From positions 1 through 19,887 of the forward strand of contig NZ_DAMAZC010000062.1 in the NCBI RefSeq assembly GCF_032075065.1: a stretch of DNA of 19,887 bases. The letters run 5' to 3'. Of the stretch, positions 1-8,340 are shown in pieces. The first letter of the stretch is position 1; every line of letters starts with the position of its first letter. The position numbers were made by a program, and so were the translations under genes. Source of the DNA: Atlantibacter sp032075065. GTDB lineage: Bacteria > Pseudomonadota > Gammaproteobacteria > Enterobacterales > Enterobacteriaceae. The notes beneath the pieces were generated by a model. It was not told the DNA's origin, did not search any database, and worked only from the letters and a program-made list of their open reading frames with translations.

Positions 1-1162
1 GATTGGCAACAACATTGCCAACTCCGCGACCTACGGTTTTAAATCCGCTTCCGTTTCTTTTGCGGATATGTTCGCCGGCTCTAAAGTGGGTCTCGGCGTT
101 AAAGTCGCGGCGGTGACCCAGGACTTCAGCGACGGCATCACCACCAATACCGGTCGTGGCCTCGACGTCGCCATCAGCCAGAACGGTTTTTTCCGCCTGG
201 TGGACAGCAACGGCTCCGTGTTTTACAGCCGTAACGGCCAGTTCAAACTGGACGAAAGCCGCAACCTGACCAACATGCAGGGCATGCAGGTGACCGGCTA
301 CCCGGCAACCGGCACGCCGCCGACCATTCAGCAGGGCGCAAACCCGGTTGGCCTGACTATCCCCAATACCCTGATGTCGGCGAAGGTAACCACCACCGCA
401 TCGATGGTGGTCAACCTGAACTCCTCGGACAAAACCATTGCGGCGGACGTGGCGTTTAACCCGGCCAATGCCGATAGCTACAACAAAAAAGGCAGCGTCA
501 CGGTATACGATACCCAGGGCAACGCCCATGACATGAACGTCTACTTCCGTAAGAACGCCGACAGCAGCTGGGCGGTGTACTACCAGGACAGCAGCGTAGC
601 GGGCAGCCCGGTTTCCGCGCCGACCACCATGACTTTTGACGGCAACGGTAACCTGACGGCGCCGACCAACCCGGCGACTATCGCGATGACGCCTGGCTCG
701 CTGAACGGGGTCGCGCCAACGCCGTTTACCCTCGATTTCACCGGCTCAATGCAGCAGAACACCGGCTCTAACAACATCGTGTCCACCGAGCAAAATGGCT
801 ATAAACCGGGCGATCTGGTGAGCTACCAGATTAACGATGACGGCACCGTAGTCGGCAACTACTCCAATGAGAAACAGCAACTGCTGGGCCAGATCGTATT
901 GGCGAACTTTGCGAACCCGGAAGGGCTTTCATCTCAGGGCGATAACCTGTGGGAAGCGAGCAATGCGTCCGGCGTGGCCCTGCTGGGCACCGCGGGCAGC
1001 GGCAACTTCGGCCAGCTGACCAACGGCGCGCTGGAAGCCTCTAACGTCGATCTGAGTAAAGAGCTGGTCAACATGATCGTGGCCCAGCGTAACTACCAGT
1101 CCAACGCCCAGACCATCAAAACCCAGGACCAGATCCTGAACACGCTGGTTAACCTGCGTTAA
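1..1162 (+). CDS. flgE: Flagellar hook protein FlgE, 5' end cut off by the window edge
   Basis: FlgE polymerises into the flagellar hook, the flexible joint between rod and filament outside the cell. The frame is open from base 2 (Ile-Gly-Asn-Asn-Ile-Ala-Asn), so the first in-frame ATG at 68 is internal. About 386 codons are present against about 402 in E. coli, so roughly 17-20 N-terminal residues are missing. The N-terminal flagellar rod/hook motif (NNIANSATYGFKS), the TNTGRGLDVAISQNGFF segment and the conserved C-terminal coiled-coil segment (SNVDLSKELVNMIVAQRNYQSNAQ, written here only as a landmark) are all recognisable. The middle part (about residues 130-250) is the surface-exposed variable domain. 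The stop is 19 bp before flgF, in the same operon. Assignment is by sequence recognition and synteny and is near certain. Confidence 0.97.
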   Translation, partial: IGNNIANSATYGFKSASVSFADMFAGSKVGLGVKVAAVTQDFSDGITTNTGRGLDVAISQNGFFRLVDSNGSVFYSRNGQFKLDESRNLTNMQGMQVTGYPATGTPPTIQQGANPVGLTIPNTLMSAKVTTTASMVVNLNSSDKTIAADVAFNPANADSYNKKGSVTVYDTQGNAHDMNVYFRKNADSSWAVYYQDSSVAGSPVSAPTTMTFDGNGNLTAPTNPATIAMTPGSLNGVAPTPFTLDFTGSMQQNTGSNNIVSTEQNGYKPGDLVSYQINDDGTVVGNYSNEKQQLLGQIVLANFANPEGLSSQGDNLWEASNASGVALLGTAGSGNFGQLTNGALEASNVDLSKELVNMIVAQRNYQSNAQTIKTQDQILNTLVNLR

Positions 1163-1181
1163 TGCCTGACGGGAAGGCCTA

Positions 1182-1937
1182 ATGGATCACGCAATTTATA
1201 CCGCTATGGGGGCTGCCAGCCAGACTCTGAACCAACAGGCGGTCAATGCCAGCAACCTGGCGAATGCTTCTACGCCGGGTTTCCGCGCCCAGCTTACTGC
1301 GCTGCGCGCGGTGCCGGTGGAAGGCTTATCGCTGCCGACCCGCACCCTGGTGGCGGCGTCCACCCCTGGGGCCAATATGTCCCAGGGCGCGCTGGATTAC
1401 ACCTCGCGTCCGTTGGACGTGGCGCTACAGCAGGACGGCTGGATTGCCGTACAGAGCGCGGCGGGCACCGAAGCCTATACCCGTAACGGGAATATCCAGG
1501 TCACAGCCGGGGGGCAGTTGACCATTCAGGGTAACCCGGTGATGGGCGACGGCGGCCCGATTGTGGTGCCGGAAGGGGCGGAAATTACCATCGCGGCGGA
1601 CGGCACCATTTCGGCGCTCAATCCCGGCGACCCGCCAAACACCGTCGCGCCGGTCGGCCGTCTGAAGCTGGTGAAGGCTGATGGGAATGAGATCGTGCGC
1701 GGCGATGACGGGCTATTCCGCTTAAGCGCCGCCGCACAGGTGCAGCGCGGCCCGATGTTGCAGGCCGACCCGAGCATCCGCGTGATGTCCGGGGTGCTGG
1801 AAGGCAGCAACGTTAAACCTGTCGAAGCGATGACCGATATGATCGCCAACGCCCGACGTTTTGAGATGCAGATGAAAATCATCTCCAGCGTCGATGAAAA
1901 TTCTCAGCGGGCTAACCAGCTGCTGTCGATGACTTAA
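1182..1937 (+). CDS. flgF: Flagellar proximal rod protein FlgF
   Basis: FlgF is one of the proximal rod subunits (with FlgB and FlgC) that form the drive shaft crossing the periplasm; it is exported by the flagellar type III apparatus without a cleaved signal. The product is 251 aa, the usual enterobacterial length. The N-terminus (MDHAIYTAMGAASQTLNQQA) and the following ASNLANASTPGF are the rod-family signature. The C-terminus (GSNVKPVEAMTDMIANARRF) is the matching coiled-coil half. The ATG at 1182 follows a GGGAAGG Shine-Dalgarno sequence at 1171-1177 and lies 19 bp after flgE. A 118-aa reverse-strand frame inside it is a shadow. Confidence 0.96.
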   Translation: MDHAIYTAMGAASQTLNQQAVNASNLANASTPGFRAQLTALRAVPVEGLSLPTRTLVAASTPGANMSQGALDYTSRPLDVALQQDGWIAVQSAAGTEAYTRNGNIQVTAGGQLTIQGNPVMGDGGPIVVPEGAEITIAADGTISALNPGDPPNTVAPVGRLKLVKADGNEIVRGDDGLFRLSAAAQVQRGPMLQADPSIRVMSGVLEGSNVKPVEAMTDMIANARRFEMQMKIISSVDENSQRANQLLSMT

Positions 1938-1949
1938 TAAGGGCACTTT

Positions 1950-2732
1950 ATGATTAGCTCATTATGGATTGCGAAAACCGGCCTCGACGCCCAGCAAACC
2001 AATATGGACGTGATCGCCAACAACCTGGCGAACGTCAGCACCAACGGTTTTAAGCGCCAGCGCGCGGTTTTTGAAGATCTGCTGTATCAAACCATCCGCC
2101 AGCCGGGCGCGCAGTCTTCCGAACAAACCACGCTGCCGTCCGGCCTGCAGATCGGTACCGGCGTTCGACCGGTGGCTACCGAGCGCCTGCACAGCCAGGG
2201 CAACTTGTCGCAAACCAGCAACAGCAAAGACGTGGCGATCAAAGGCCAGGGCTTTTTCCAGGTGATGTTGCCGGACGGCACCTCTGCCTATACCCGCGAC
2301 GGTTCATTCCAGGTGGATCAGAACGGCCAGCTGGTGACGGCGGGCGGTTTCCAGGTTCAGCCTGCGATCACCGTCCCGGCGAACGCGCTCAGCATCACCA
2401 TCGGGCGTGATGGCCTGGTGAGCGTAACCCAGCAGGGCCAGGCCGCGCCGGTTCAGGTCGGGCAGTTAAACCTGACCACCTTTATGAACGACACCGGTCT
2501 GGAAAGCATTGGTGAAAATCTGTACATCGAAACCCAGTCCTCCGGCGCGCCGAACGAAAGCACCCCGGGGCTGAACGGTGCTGGACTGCTGTATCAGGGC
2601 TATGTGGAAACCTCGAACGTTAACGTGGCGGAAGAGCTGGTGAATATGATCCAGGTGCAACGCGCTTACGAAATTAACAGTAAAGCGGTATCCACTACCG
2701 ACCAGATGCTGCAAAAACTGACGCAACTCTAA
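1950..2732 (+). CDS. flgG: Flagellar distal rod protein FlgG
   Basis: FlgG builds the distal rod, the straight segment that passes through the P and L rings and joins the hook. The product is 260 aa, identical in length to the E. coli protein. The N-terminal helix (MISSLWIAKTGLDAQQTNMD) is followed by the rod signature ANNLANVSTNGFKRQR. The central DVAIKGQGFFQV motif and the C-terminal coiled coil (SNVNVAEELVNMIQVQRAYE) are intact. The ATG at 1950 lies 12 bp after the flgF stop, with a TAAGGG ribosome site overlapping the end of flgF, so the two are probably translationally coupled. Identification rests on direct sequence recognition and gene order. Confidence 0.97.
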   Translation: MISSLWIAKTGLDAQQTNMDVIANNLANVSTNGFKRQRAVFEDLLYQTIRQPGAQSSEQTTLPSGLQIGTGVRPVATERLHSQGNLSQTSNSKDVAIKGQGFFQVMLPDGTSAYTRDGSFQVDQNGQLVTAGGFQVQPAITVPANALSITIGRDGLVSVTQQGQAAPVQVGQLNLTTFMNDTGLESIGENLYIETQSSGAPNESTPGLNGAGLLYQGYVETSNVNVAEELVNMIQVQRAYEINSKAVSTTDQMLQKLTQL

Positions 2733-2738
2733 CGTGAT

Positions 2739-2764
2739 CCCGGCGCGGTTCACGCCGCGCCGGG
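2739..2764 (+). promoter_or_regulatory. Perfect GC-rich hairpin between flgG and flgH
   Basis: A 10-bp perfect inverted repeat (CCCGGCGCGG at 2739-2748, CCGCGCCGGG at 2755-2764) with a 6-nt loop (TTCACG) fills most of the 55-bp gap between flgG and flgH. No T-run follows, so it is not a standard intrinsic terminator. In the operon mRNA it would be a very stable stem just upstream of the flgH ribosome site. It could protect upstream RNA from 3' exonucleases or tune flgH expression; that role is inferred. Confidence 0.6.
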
Positions 2765-2787
2765 CACGAATACTGAAGATGAAAGCA

Positions 2788-3486
2788 ATGCAAAATACCG
2801 GTGCGCAATATCGCCCTCTTTTAATCGCCCTGATAGTGACGGTATCCGGGTGTGCCTGGGTCCCCTCGAAGCCGCTGGTGCAGGGCGCGACAACCGCGCA
2901 GCCCGCGCCTGGCGCCGCGCCGGTGGTCAATGGTTCAATTTTCCAGTCCGCCCAGCCGATTAACTACGGCTACCAGCCGCTGTTCGAAGACCGTCGACCG
3001 CGCAATATCGGCGATACCCTGACGATTGTCCTGCAGGAAAACGTCAGCGCCAGCAAGAGCTCGTCGGCCAACGCCAGCCGCGACGGCAAAACCAACTTTG
3101 GCTTTGAGGCGGTGCCGCGCTACCTGCAAGGGTTATTCGGCAACGATCGCGCCACCGTGGACGCCTCCGGCGGCAATAGCTTTAACGGCAAAGGCGGCGC
3201 TAATGCCAGCAACACCTTTAGCGGCACGCTCACCGTGACCGTCGACCAGGTGCTGGCGAACGGCAACCTGCACGTGGTAGGCGAAAAACAGATCGCCATC
3301 AACCAGGGCACAGAGTTCATTCGTTTCTCCGGTGTCGTGAACCCACGCACCATCAGCGGCAGCAACACCGTTCCGTCCACCAACGTGGCGGATGCGCGTA
3401 TCGAATATGTCGGCAACGGCTATATCAACGAAGCGCAGAACATGGGCTGGTTGCAGCGTTTCTTCCTTAACTTATCGCCGATGTAA
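2788..3486 (+). CDS. flgH: Flagellar L-ring lipoprotein FlgH
   Basis: FlgH forms the L ring, the outer-membrane bushing around the flagellar rod. The start is set at ATG 2788, giving 232 aa as in E. coli. The same frame is open back to a GTG at 2734, but that would place the flgG-flgH hairpin in coding sequence and push the signal peptide 18 residues inward. The lipoprotein signal peptide is visible: a hydrophobic stretch at residues 11-20, then the lipobox V-S-G-C with Cys22 as the lipidated residue. The mature protein carries the NGSIFQSAQPINYGYQPLFE and NIGDTLTIVLQENVSASKSS segments typical of FlgH. A weak TGAAGA ribosome site lies at 2774-2779. ATG 2779 is a second possible start but has no ribosome site. 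Confidence 0.96.
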   Translation: MQNTGAQYRPLLIALIVTVSGCAWVPSKPLVQGATTAQPAPGAAPVVNGSIFQSAQPINYGYQPLFEDRRPRNIGDTLTIVLQENVSASKSSSANASRDGKTNFGFEAVPRYLQGLFGNDRATVDASGGNSFNGKGGANASNTFSGTLTVTVDQVLANGNLHVVGEKQIAINQGTEFIRFSGVVNPRTISGSNTVPSTNVADARIEYVGNGYINEAQNMGWLQRFFLNLSPM

Positions 3487-3497
3487 GCGAGGTGACT

Positions 3498-4595
3498 ATG
3501 TTGAAATCACTCCTCACAATCGGGTTGCTGCTGGTGGCGTCTTTCGCCCAGGCCGACCGCATTCGTGACCTCACAAGCGTACAGGGCGTTCGGGAAAACT
3601 CCTTGATTGGCTATGGCCTGGTGGTTGGCCTGGACGGAACGGGCGACCAGACCACCCAGACGCCGTTTACCACCCAGAGCCTGAATAATATGCTCTCCCA
3701 ACTGGGCATTACCGTGCCGCCGGGCACCAACATGCAGCTGAAAAACGTCGCTGCGGTGATGGTGACCGCATCGTTCCCGGCCTTTGCCCGCCAGGGGCAG
3801 ACCATCGACGTGGTGGTGTCCTCGATGGGTAATGCCAAAAGCCTGCGCGGCGGTACGTTGTTAATGACCCCCCTGAAAGGCGTGGACAACCAGGTTTACG
3901 CGCTGGCGCAGGGTAACATTCTGGTGGGCGGCGCGGGCGCGTCGGCAGGCGGCAGTAGCGTTCAGGTTAACCAACTGAACGGTGGCCGCATCACCAACGG
4001 CGCGGTGGTTGAGCGCGAGTTACCCAGCCAGTTTGGCACCAGCAACACCCTGAACCTGCAACTCAATCAGGAAGATTTCACCCTGGCCCAGCAAATCACC
4101 GACACTATCAACCGCGCGCGCGGCTACGGCAGCGCCACGGCGCTGGACTCCCGCACCATTCAGGTGCGCGTGCCCACCGGCGGAAGCTCCCAGGTGCGCT
4201 TCCTGGCGGATATCCAGAATCTGGAAGTCAGAGTCGCGCCGCAGGATGCCCGGGTGATTATCAACTCGCGCACCGGTTCGGTGGTGATGAACCGGGAAGT
4301 GACATTGGACAGTTGCGCGGTGGCGCAGGGCAATCTGTCGGTGACCGTAAACCGCCAGCTTGACGTCAGCCAGCCGGATACGCCGTTTGGCGGCGGCCAG
4401 ACGGTGGTGACGCCGAACACTCAGATCGACATGCGCCAGAGCGGCGGTTCGCTGCAAAGCGTACAGTCCAGCGCCAGCCTGAACAGCGTGGTGCGGGCGC
4501 TTAACGCGCTGGGCGCGACGCCGATGGATTTGATGTCGATTCTACAGTCGATGCAAACGGCGGGCTGCCTGCGCGCCAAACTGGAAATCATCTAG
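3498..4595 (+). CDS. flgI: Flagellar P-ring protein FlgI
   Basis: FlgI assembles the P ring around the rod in the peptidoglycan layer; it is secreted to the periplasm by Sec and needs the FlgA chaperone. ATG 3498 gives 365 aa, the E. coli length, with a GCGAGG ribosome site at 3487-3492. The open frame extends to GTG 3492, which lies in that ribosome site and is unlikely to be used. A cleavable signal peptide is seen: Lys3, a hydrophobic core at residues 5-16, and an A-Q-A cleavage site after residue 19, giving mature DRIRDLTSVQGVR. The two cysteines (in TLDSCAVAQ and near the C-terminus in AGCLRAKLEII) match the pair that forms a stabilising disulfide in FlgI. It starts 11 bp after flgH. Confidence 0.97.
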   Translation: MLKSLLTIGLLLVASFAQADRIRDLTSVQGVRENSLIGYGLVVGLDGTGDQTTQTPFTTQSLNNMLSQLGITVPPGTNMQLKNVAAVMVTASFPAFARQGQTIDVVVSSMGNAKSLRGGTLLMTPLKGVDNQVYALAQGNILVGGAGASAGGSSVQVNQLNGGRITNGAVVERELPSQFGTSNTLNLQLNQEDFTLAQQITDTINRARGYGSATALDSRTIQVRVPTGGSSQVRFLADIQNLEVRVAPQDARVIINSRTGSVVMNREVTLDSCAVAQGNLSVTVNRQLDVSQPDTPFGGGQTVVTPNTQIDMRQSGGSLQSVQSSASLNSVVRALNALGATPMDLMSILQSMQTAGCLRAKLEII

Positions 4596-4604
4596 GTCAT
4601 TGTT

Positions 4605-5552
4605 ATGCTGAACGACACCAAACTGCTCTCCAGCGCCGCGTGGGACGCGAACTCGCTGAACGATCTGAAAGCTAAAGCGGGACAGGACCCGAAGGCGAAC
4701 GTTAAAGCGGTGGCCCAGCAGGTCGAAGGCATGTTTGTCCAGATGATGCTGAAAAGCATGCGTGAGGCGCTGCCGAAAGATGGCCTGTTCAGCAGCGACC
4801 AGACGCGGCTTTATACCAGCATGTATGACCAGCAAATCGCCCAGCATTTATCTGGCGGCAAAGGGCTGGGCCTTGCGGACGCGATGGTTAAGCAGATGAC
4901 CAGCGAATCTCAGGAGCCTGCCGTAACGCCGGACCAGGTGCCGCTGAAGTTCGATCTGGAAACCATCAACCGCTACCAGACCCAAACCCTGGCGCAGACC
5001 GTGCGCCAGGCGGTGCCGCGCGCGCCGTCCCAGGAAGAACCGCTCAGCGGCGACAGCAAAGATTTCCTGGCGGCGCTGTCGTTGCCCGCCAAACTGGCCA
5101 GCGAGCAAAGCGGCGTGCCGCATCATCTGATTCTGGCCCAGGCGGCGCTGGAATCCGGCTGGGGACAACGCCAGATTTTAAAAGCCAACGGCGAGCCGAG
5201 CTTCAACCTGTTCGGCATCAAAGCCAGCCCCGGCTGGAAAGGCGAAGTGGCGGAAATCACCACCACCGAATATGAAAACGGCGAAGCCAAAAAGGTGAAG
5301 GCTAAATTCCGCGCCTATGGATCATATCTGGAAGCGCTGTCTGATTACGTCAATTTGCTGACCCGCAATCCGCGCTATGCCGCCGTGACCAGCGCGGCGA
5401 CGGCGGAGCAGGGCGCGACGGCCCTACAGAACGCCGGTTACGCCACCGATCCCAACTACGCCCGTAAGCTGACCACCATGATTGGCCAGCTGAAAGCGAT
5501 GAGCGAAAAAGTCTCCAAAGCCTATAGCAACGATATTTCGACTTTGTTCTGA
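4605..5552 (+). CDS. flgJ: Flagellar rod cap protein and peptidoglycan hydrolase FlgJ
   Basis: FlgJ has two parts: an N-terminal rod cap/scaffold domain (about residues 1-150) that promotes rod assembly, and a C-terminal glucosaminidase-type peptidoglycan hydrolase (about residues 155-310) that opens the cell wall for the rod. The product is 315 aa (E. coli 313). The N-domain shows VEGMFVQMMLKSMREALPKDG. The hydrolase domain shows LILAQAALESGWGQ, where Glu183 (codon at 5151-5153) aligns with the catalytic glutamate of the family, followed by YENGEAKKVKAKFRAYGSY. The linker at about 110-150 is the variable part. It lies 9 bp after flgI. The first residues (MLNDTKLLSSAAWD) match the family, supporting ATG 4605. 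Confidence 0.96.
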   Translation: MLNDTKLLSSAAWDANSLNDLKAKAGQDPKANVKAVAQQVEGMFVQMMLKSMREALPKDGLFSSDQTRLYTSMYDQQIAQHLSGGKGLGLADAMVKQMTSESQEPAVTPDQVPLKFDLETINRYQTQTLAQTVRQAVPRAPSQEEPLSGDSKDFLAALSLPAKLASEQSGVPHHLILAQAALESGWGQRQILKANGEPSFNLFGIKASPGWKGEVAEITTTEYENGEAKKVKAKFRAYGSYLEALSDYVNLLTRNPRYAAVTSAATAEQGATALQNAGYATDPNYARKLTTMIGQLKAMSEKVSKAYSNDISTLF

Positions 5553-5559
5553 AAATGCC

Positions 5560-5586
5560 TCAAGTCTGGTCACGCGCTGCCGATAA
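5560..5586 (+). promoter_or_regulatory. Sigma-28 (FliA) class 3 promoter for flgKL
   Basis: The -10 element GCCGATAA at 5579-5586 matches the FliA consensus exactly. The -35 element TCAAGTCT at 5560-5567 matches TAAAGTTT in 6 of 8 positions, with the preferred 11-bp spacer. It lies between the flgJ stop and the flgK start. In Salmonella and E. coli, flgKL is known to have a late FliA-dependent promoter besides read-through from the operon promoter. Confidence 0.85.
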
Positions 5587-5628
5587 CGGTATGCAGGAAC
5601 CGAGTCTGAAAGTTCATAAGGAACCTCC

Positions 5629-7272
5629 ATGTCCAGTAGCTTAATTAACAGCGCAATGAGCGGCCTTTCCGCGGCTCAGGCGGCACTGAATACTGTCAGT
5701 AACAACATCAACAATTACAATGTTGCGGGCTATACCCGTCAGACGACGGTGCTTTCTCAGGCCAACAGTACGCTGGGTGCCGGTGGATGGGTGGGCAATG
5801 GCGTTAACGTCACCGGTGTACACCGTGAATATGACGCGTTTATCTCCAATCAATTACGCGCCGCGCAGAACCAGAGTAGCGGCCTGACGACCCGCTATGA
5901 GCAGATGTCGAAAATCGACAATATGCTCTCCAGCAGCACCAACACGCTGTCGTCCACCATGCAGGATTTCTTCAAAACCATGCAGACGCTGGTGAGCAAC
6001 GCGGAAGATCCTGCGTCACGCCAGGCGCTGTTGGGCAAGGCGGAAGGGCTGGTTAACCAGTTCCGCGTTACCGACCAGTATCTGCGCGATCAGAATAAAG
6101 AAGTGAATGGCTCGATTAGCACCAGCGTCAGCCAGATCAACACTTACGCGAAACAGATCGCCAACCTGAACGACCAGATTTCGCGCCTGACCGGCGTGGG
6201 CGCAGGGGCTTCGCCGAACGATCTGCTCGATCAGCGCGACCAGCTGGTGTCCGAATTAAACAAAATCGTTGGCGTGGAAGTGACGGTTCAGGACGGCGGC
6301 ACCTACAACGTGACCGTCGGCAATGGCTACACCCTGGTGCAGGGCAGCAGCGCGAACCAACTGGCGGCGGTGGCCTCCAGCGCCGATCCGTCGCGCACCA
6401 CGGTGGCGTTTGTTGATAAAACCGCCGGCAACGTCGAGATCCCGGAAAAATTGCTGACCAGCGGCTCGCTTGGCGGCCTGATGACGTTCCGCTCCCAGGA
6501 TCTGGACCAGACGCGCAACTCCCTGAACCAAATGGCGCTGGCGTTCGCCGACGCCTTCAACACCCAGCATAAAGCGGGTGTGGATGCCAATAATGAAGAC
6601 GGCACCGATTTCTTTAGCTTCGGCAAGCCTGAAGCGCTGAGCAACGCAAAAAACAGCAAGCCGGGCGCGACGTTTGACGTGAGTTTTACCAATACCTCGG
6701 AAGTGCAGGCGTCGGATTATAAAGTGTCTCGCGTCGGCGGCGATTGGCAGGTTACGCGTTTGTCTGATAATGCCAACGTGAAGCTGACCGATAACGGCGA
6801 CTCCATTGAGTTCGACGGCCTGAAAATCGATATCACCGGCACGGCGGCAAACAATGACTCGTTTATGGTGAAACCGGTCACCAACGCCATTATCAACATG
6901 GAAGTGAAGATCAAAGACGAGTCGCAGATTGCGATGGCGAGCGCCAAAGACAGCGGCGAGAGCGACAATACCAACGGTCAGAAACTGCTCGATCTGCAAA
7001 ATAAAAAAATGGTCGGCGGCAATAAAACCTTTAACGACGCCTACGCCAGCCTGGTGAGTGATGTCGGTAACAGCACCAGTACGCTTAAAGTGACCAGCAC
7101 CACCCAGAGCAACGTGGTGGTGCAGTTGACCAACCAGCAGCAGTCTATCTCCGGGGTCAACCTCGACGAAGAGTACGGCAATCTGCAACGTTTCCAGCAA
7201 TATTACCTGGCGAATGCCCAGGTGCTTCAGACGGCATCCACGCTGTTTGATGCGCTGCTGTCCATCCGCTAA
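5629..7272 (+). CDS. flgK: Hook-filament junction protein FlgK (HAP1)
   Basis: FlgK is the first junction protein laid on the hook tip; with FlgL it adapts the hook to the flagellin filament. It is exported with the chaperone FlgN. The product is 547 aa, the same as E. coli. The N-terminal helix (MSSSLINSAMSGLSAAQAAL) and NTVSNNINNYNVAGYTRQ are the HAP1 signature. The C-terminal coiled coil (SGVNLDEEYGNLQRFQQYYL to FDALLSIR) completes the D0 core. The central region (about 270-440) is the variable surface domain. ATG 5629 has an AAGGAACC ribosome site at 5618-5625. The gene sits 76 bp after flgJ with the sigma-28 promoter in the gap. A 519-codon reverse-strand open frame across its 3' half is not a gene. 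Confidence 0.97.
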   Translation: MSSSLINSAMSGLSAAQAALNTVSNNINNYNVAGYTRQTTVLSQANSTLGAGGWVGNGVNVTGVHREYDAFISNQLRAAQNQSSGLTTRYEQMSKIDNMLSSSTNTLSSTMQDFFKTMQTLVSNAEDPASRQALLGKAEGLVNQFRVTDQYLRDQNKEVNGSISTSVSQINTYAKQIANLNDQISRLTGVGAGASPNDLLDQRDQLVSELNKIVGVEVTVQDGGTYNVTVGNGYTLVQGSSANQLAAVASSADPSRTTVAFVDKTAGNVEIPEKLLTSGSLGGLMTFRSQDLDQTRNSLNQMALAFADAFNTQHKAGVDANNEDGTDFFSFGKPEALSNAKNSKPGATFDVSFTNTSEVQASDYKVSRVGGDWQVTRLSDNANVKLTDNGDSIEFDGLKIDITGTAANNDSFMVKPVTNAIINMEVKIKDESQIAMASAKDSGESDNTNGQKLLDLQNKKMVGGNKTFNDAYASLVSDVGNSTSTLKVTSTTQSNVVVQLTNQQQSISGVNLDEEYGNLQRFQQYYLANAQVLQTASTLFDALLSIR

Positions 7273-7287
7273 CGGGAGAATTGATCG

Positions 7288-8250
7288 ATGCGTATCAGTA
7301 CTCAAATGATGTACCAGCAGAATATGCGCGGCATTACCAACGCGCAGACTGAATGGCTGGGCTACGGGGAGCAAATGTCCACCGGCAAGCGGGTGAATAA
7401 AGCCTCGGACGATCCGATTGCCGCCGCCCAGGCGGTGGTGCTGTCGCAGGCCCAGGCCGAAAACAGCCAGTACACCCAGGCGCGTTCGTTCGCCACTCAA
7501 AAAGTCTCGCTGGAAACCAGCGTGCTGACTCAGGTGACCACGGCGATCCAGACCGCTCAGGAAAAAATCGTCCAGGCGGGCAACGGCACGCTGAGCGATG
7601 ACGACCGCGCGTCGCTGGCCACTGATTTGCAGGGGATCCGCGACCAACTGCTGAACCTGGCAAACAGTACCGACGGCAATGGACGCTTTATTTTTGCCGG
7701 TTATAAAACCGATGCCGCGCCGTTTCAGGGCGAAGCGGGCAATATTGAATACAAGGGCGGCGCCGAGCAGATCACCCAGAAAGTGGACGCCGCGCGTACC
7801 ATGGTGATTGGTCATACCGGCGATTCGGTGTTTATGAACGTCACCAGCAATGCTGTGCCGGAGCCGGAAGGCAGCACTCAGGAAAAGAGCCTGTTCAACA
7901 TGCTCGACACCGCGATTGCGGCGCTGAAAACGCCGAAAGCCGGGGCGACGGATGATGAACAGGCCGCGCTGGATGCTGTTGTGGATAAAACCAACCGCGG
8001 CCTGAAAAACTCGCTAAACAACGTGTTAACCGTACAGGCCGAGCTGGGTACGCAACTGGCCGAACTGAGCAGCCTGGACACCCTTGGCACCGACCGTGCA
8101 CTCGGACAAACGCAGCAGATGAGTAACCTTATTGATGCGGACTGGAACTCGGTGATTTCATCCTATGTGATGCAGCAAGCCGCGCTTCAGGCCTCTTATA
8201 AAACCTTCACCGATATGCAGGGCATGTCGCTGTTCCAGTTGAACCGTTAA
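7288..8250 (+). CDS. flgL: Hook-filament junction protein FlgL (HAP3)
   Basis: FlgL forms the second junction layer between FlgK and the flagellin filament. The product is 320 aa (E. coli 317). The flagellin-like N-terminal core is clear: MRISTQMMYQQNMRGITNAQ, then STGKRVNKASDDPIAAAQAV. The C-terminal helix ending in FTDMQGMSLFQLNR is the family terminus. The middle segment (about residues 180-230) is variable. ATG 7288 follows a CGGGAGA ribosome site at 7273-7279, 15 bp after flgK, so the pair is co-transcribed. A terminator ends the operon 43 bp downstream. Confidence 0.96.
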   Translation: MRISTQMMYQQNMRGITNAQTEWLGYGEQMSTGKRVNKASDDPIAAAQAVVLSQAQAENSQYTQARSFATQKVSLETSVLTQVTTAIQTAQEKIVQAGNGTLSDDDRASLATDLQGIRDQLLNLANSTDGNGRFIFAGYKTDAAPFQGEAGNIEYKGGAEQITQKVDAARTMVIGHTGDSVFMNVTSNAVPEPEGSTQEKSLFNMLDTAIAALKTPKAGATDDEQAALDAVVDKTNRGLKNSLNNVLTVQAELGTQLAELSSLDTLGTDRALGQTQQMSNLIDADWNSVISSYVMQQAALQASYKTFTDMQGMSLFQLNR

Positions 8251-8292
8251 GGTGAAAGATTTGAGCATATTTTGAAACTGGATATGCTTTCT

Positions 8293-8325
8293 GCCCGCTT
8301 CCGCACCCCGGAGCGGGCTTTTTTT
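8293..8325 (+). terminator. Intrinsic terminator of the flgKL / flg operon
   Basis: GCCCGCT (8293-8299) pairs with AGCGGGC (8312-8318), with further inner pairing CCG/CGG, followed directly by seven T residues (8319-8325). It works in the + direction only, since no T-run occurs on the other side. A second inverted repeat (AGCATAT 8264-8270, ATATGCT 8282-8288) lies just upstream in the 3' untranslated region. Confidence 0.9.
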
Positions 8326-8340
8326 ATCTCAAACGGGCCG

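Noticed and set aside
6256..7815. 519-codon open frame on the minus strand across flgK and flgL
   Set aside because: It is antisense to two certain genes, crosses their boundary, and its His/Arg/Val-rich sequence looks like a GC-rich shadow frame with no recognisable domain.
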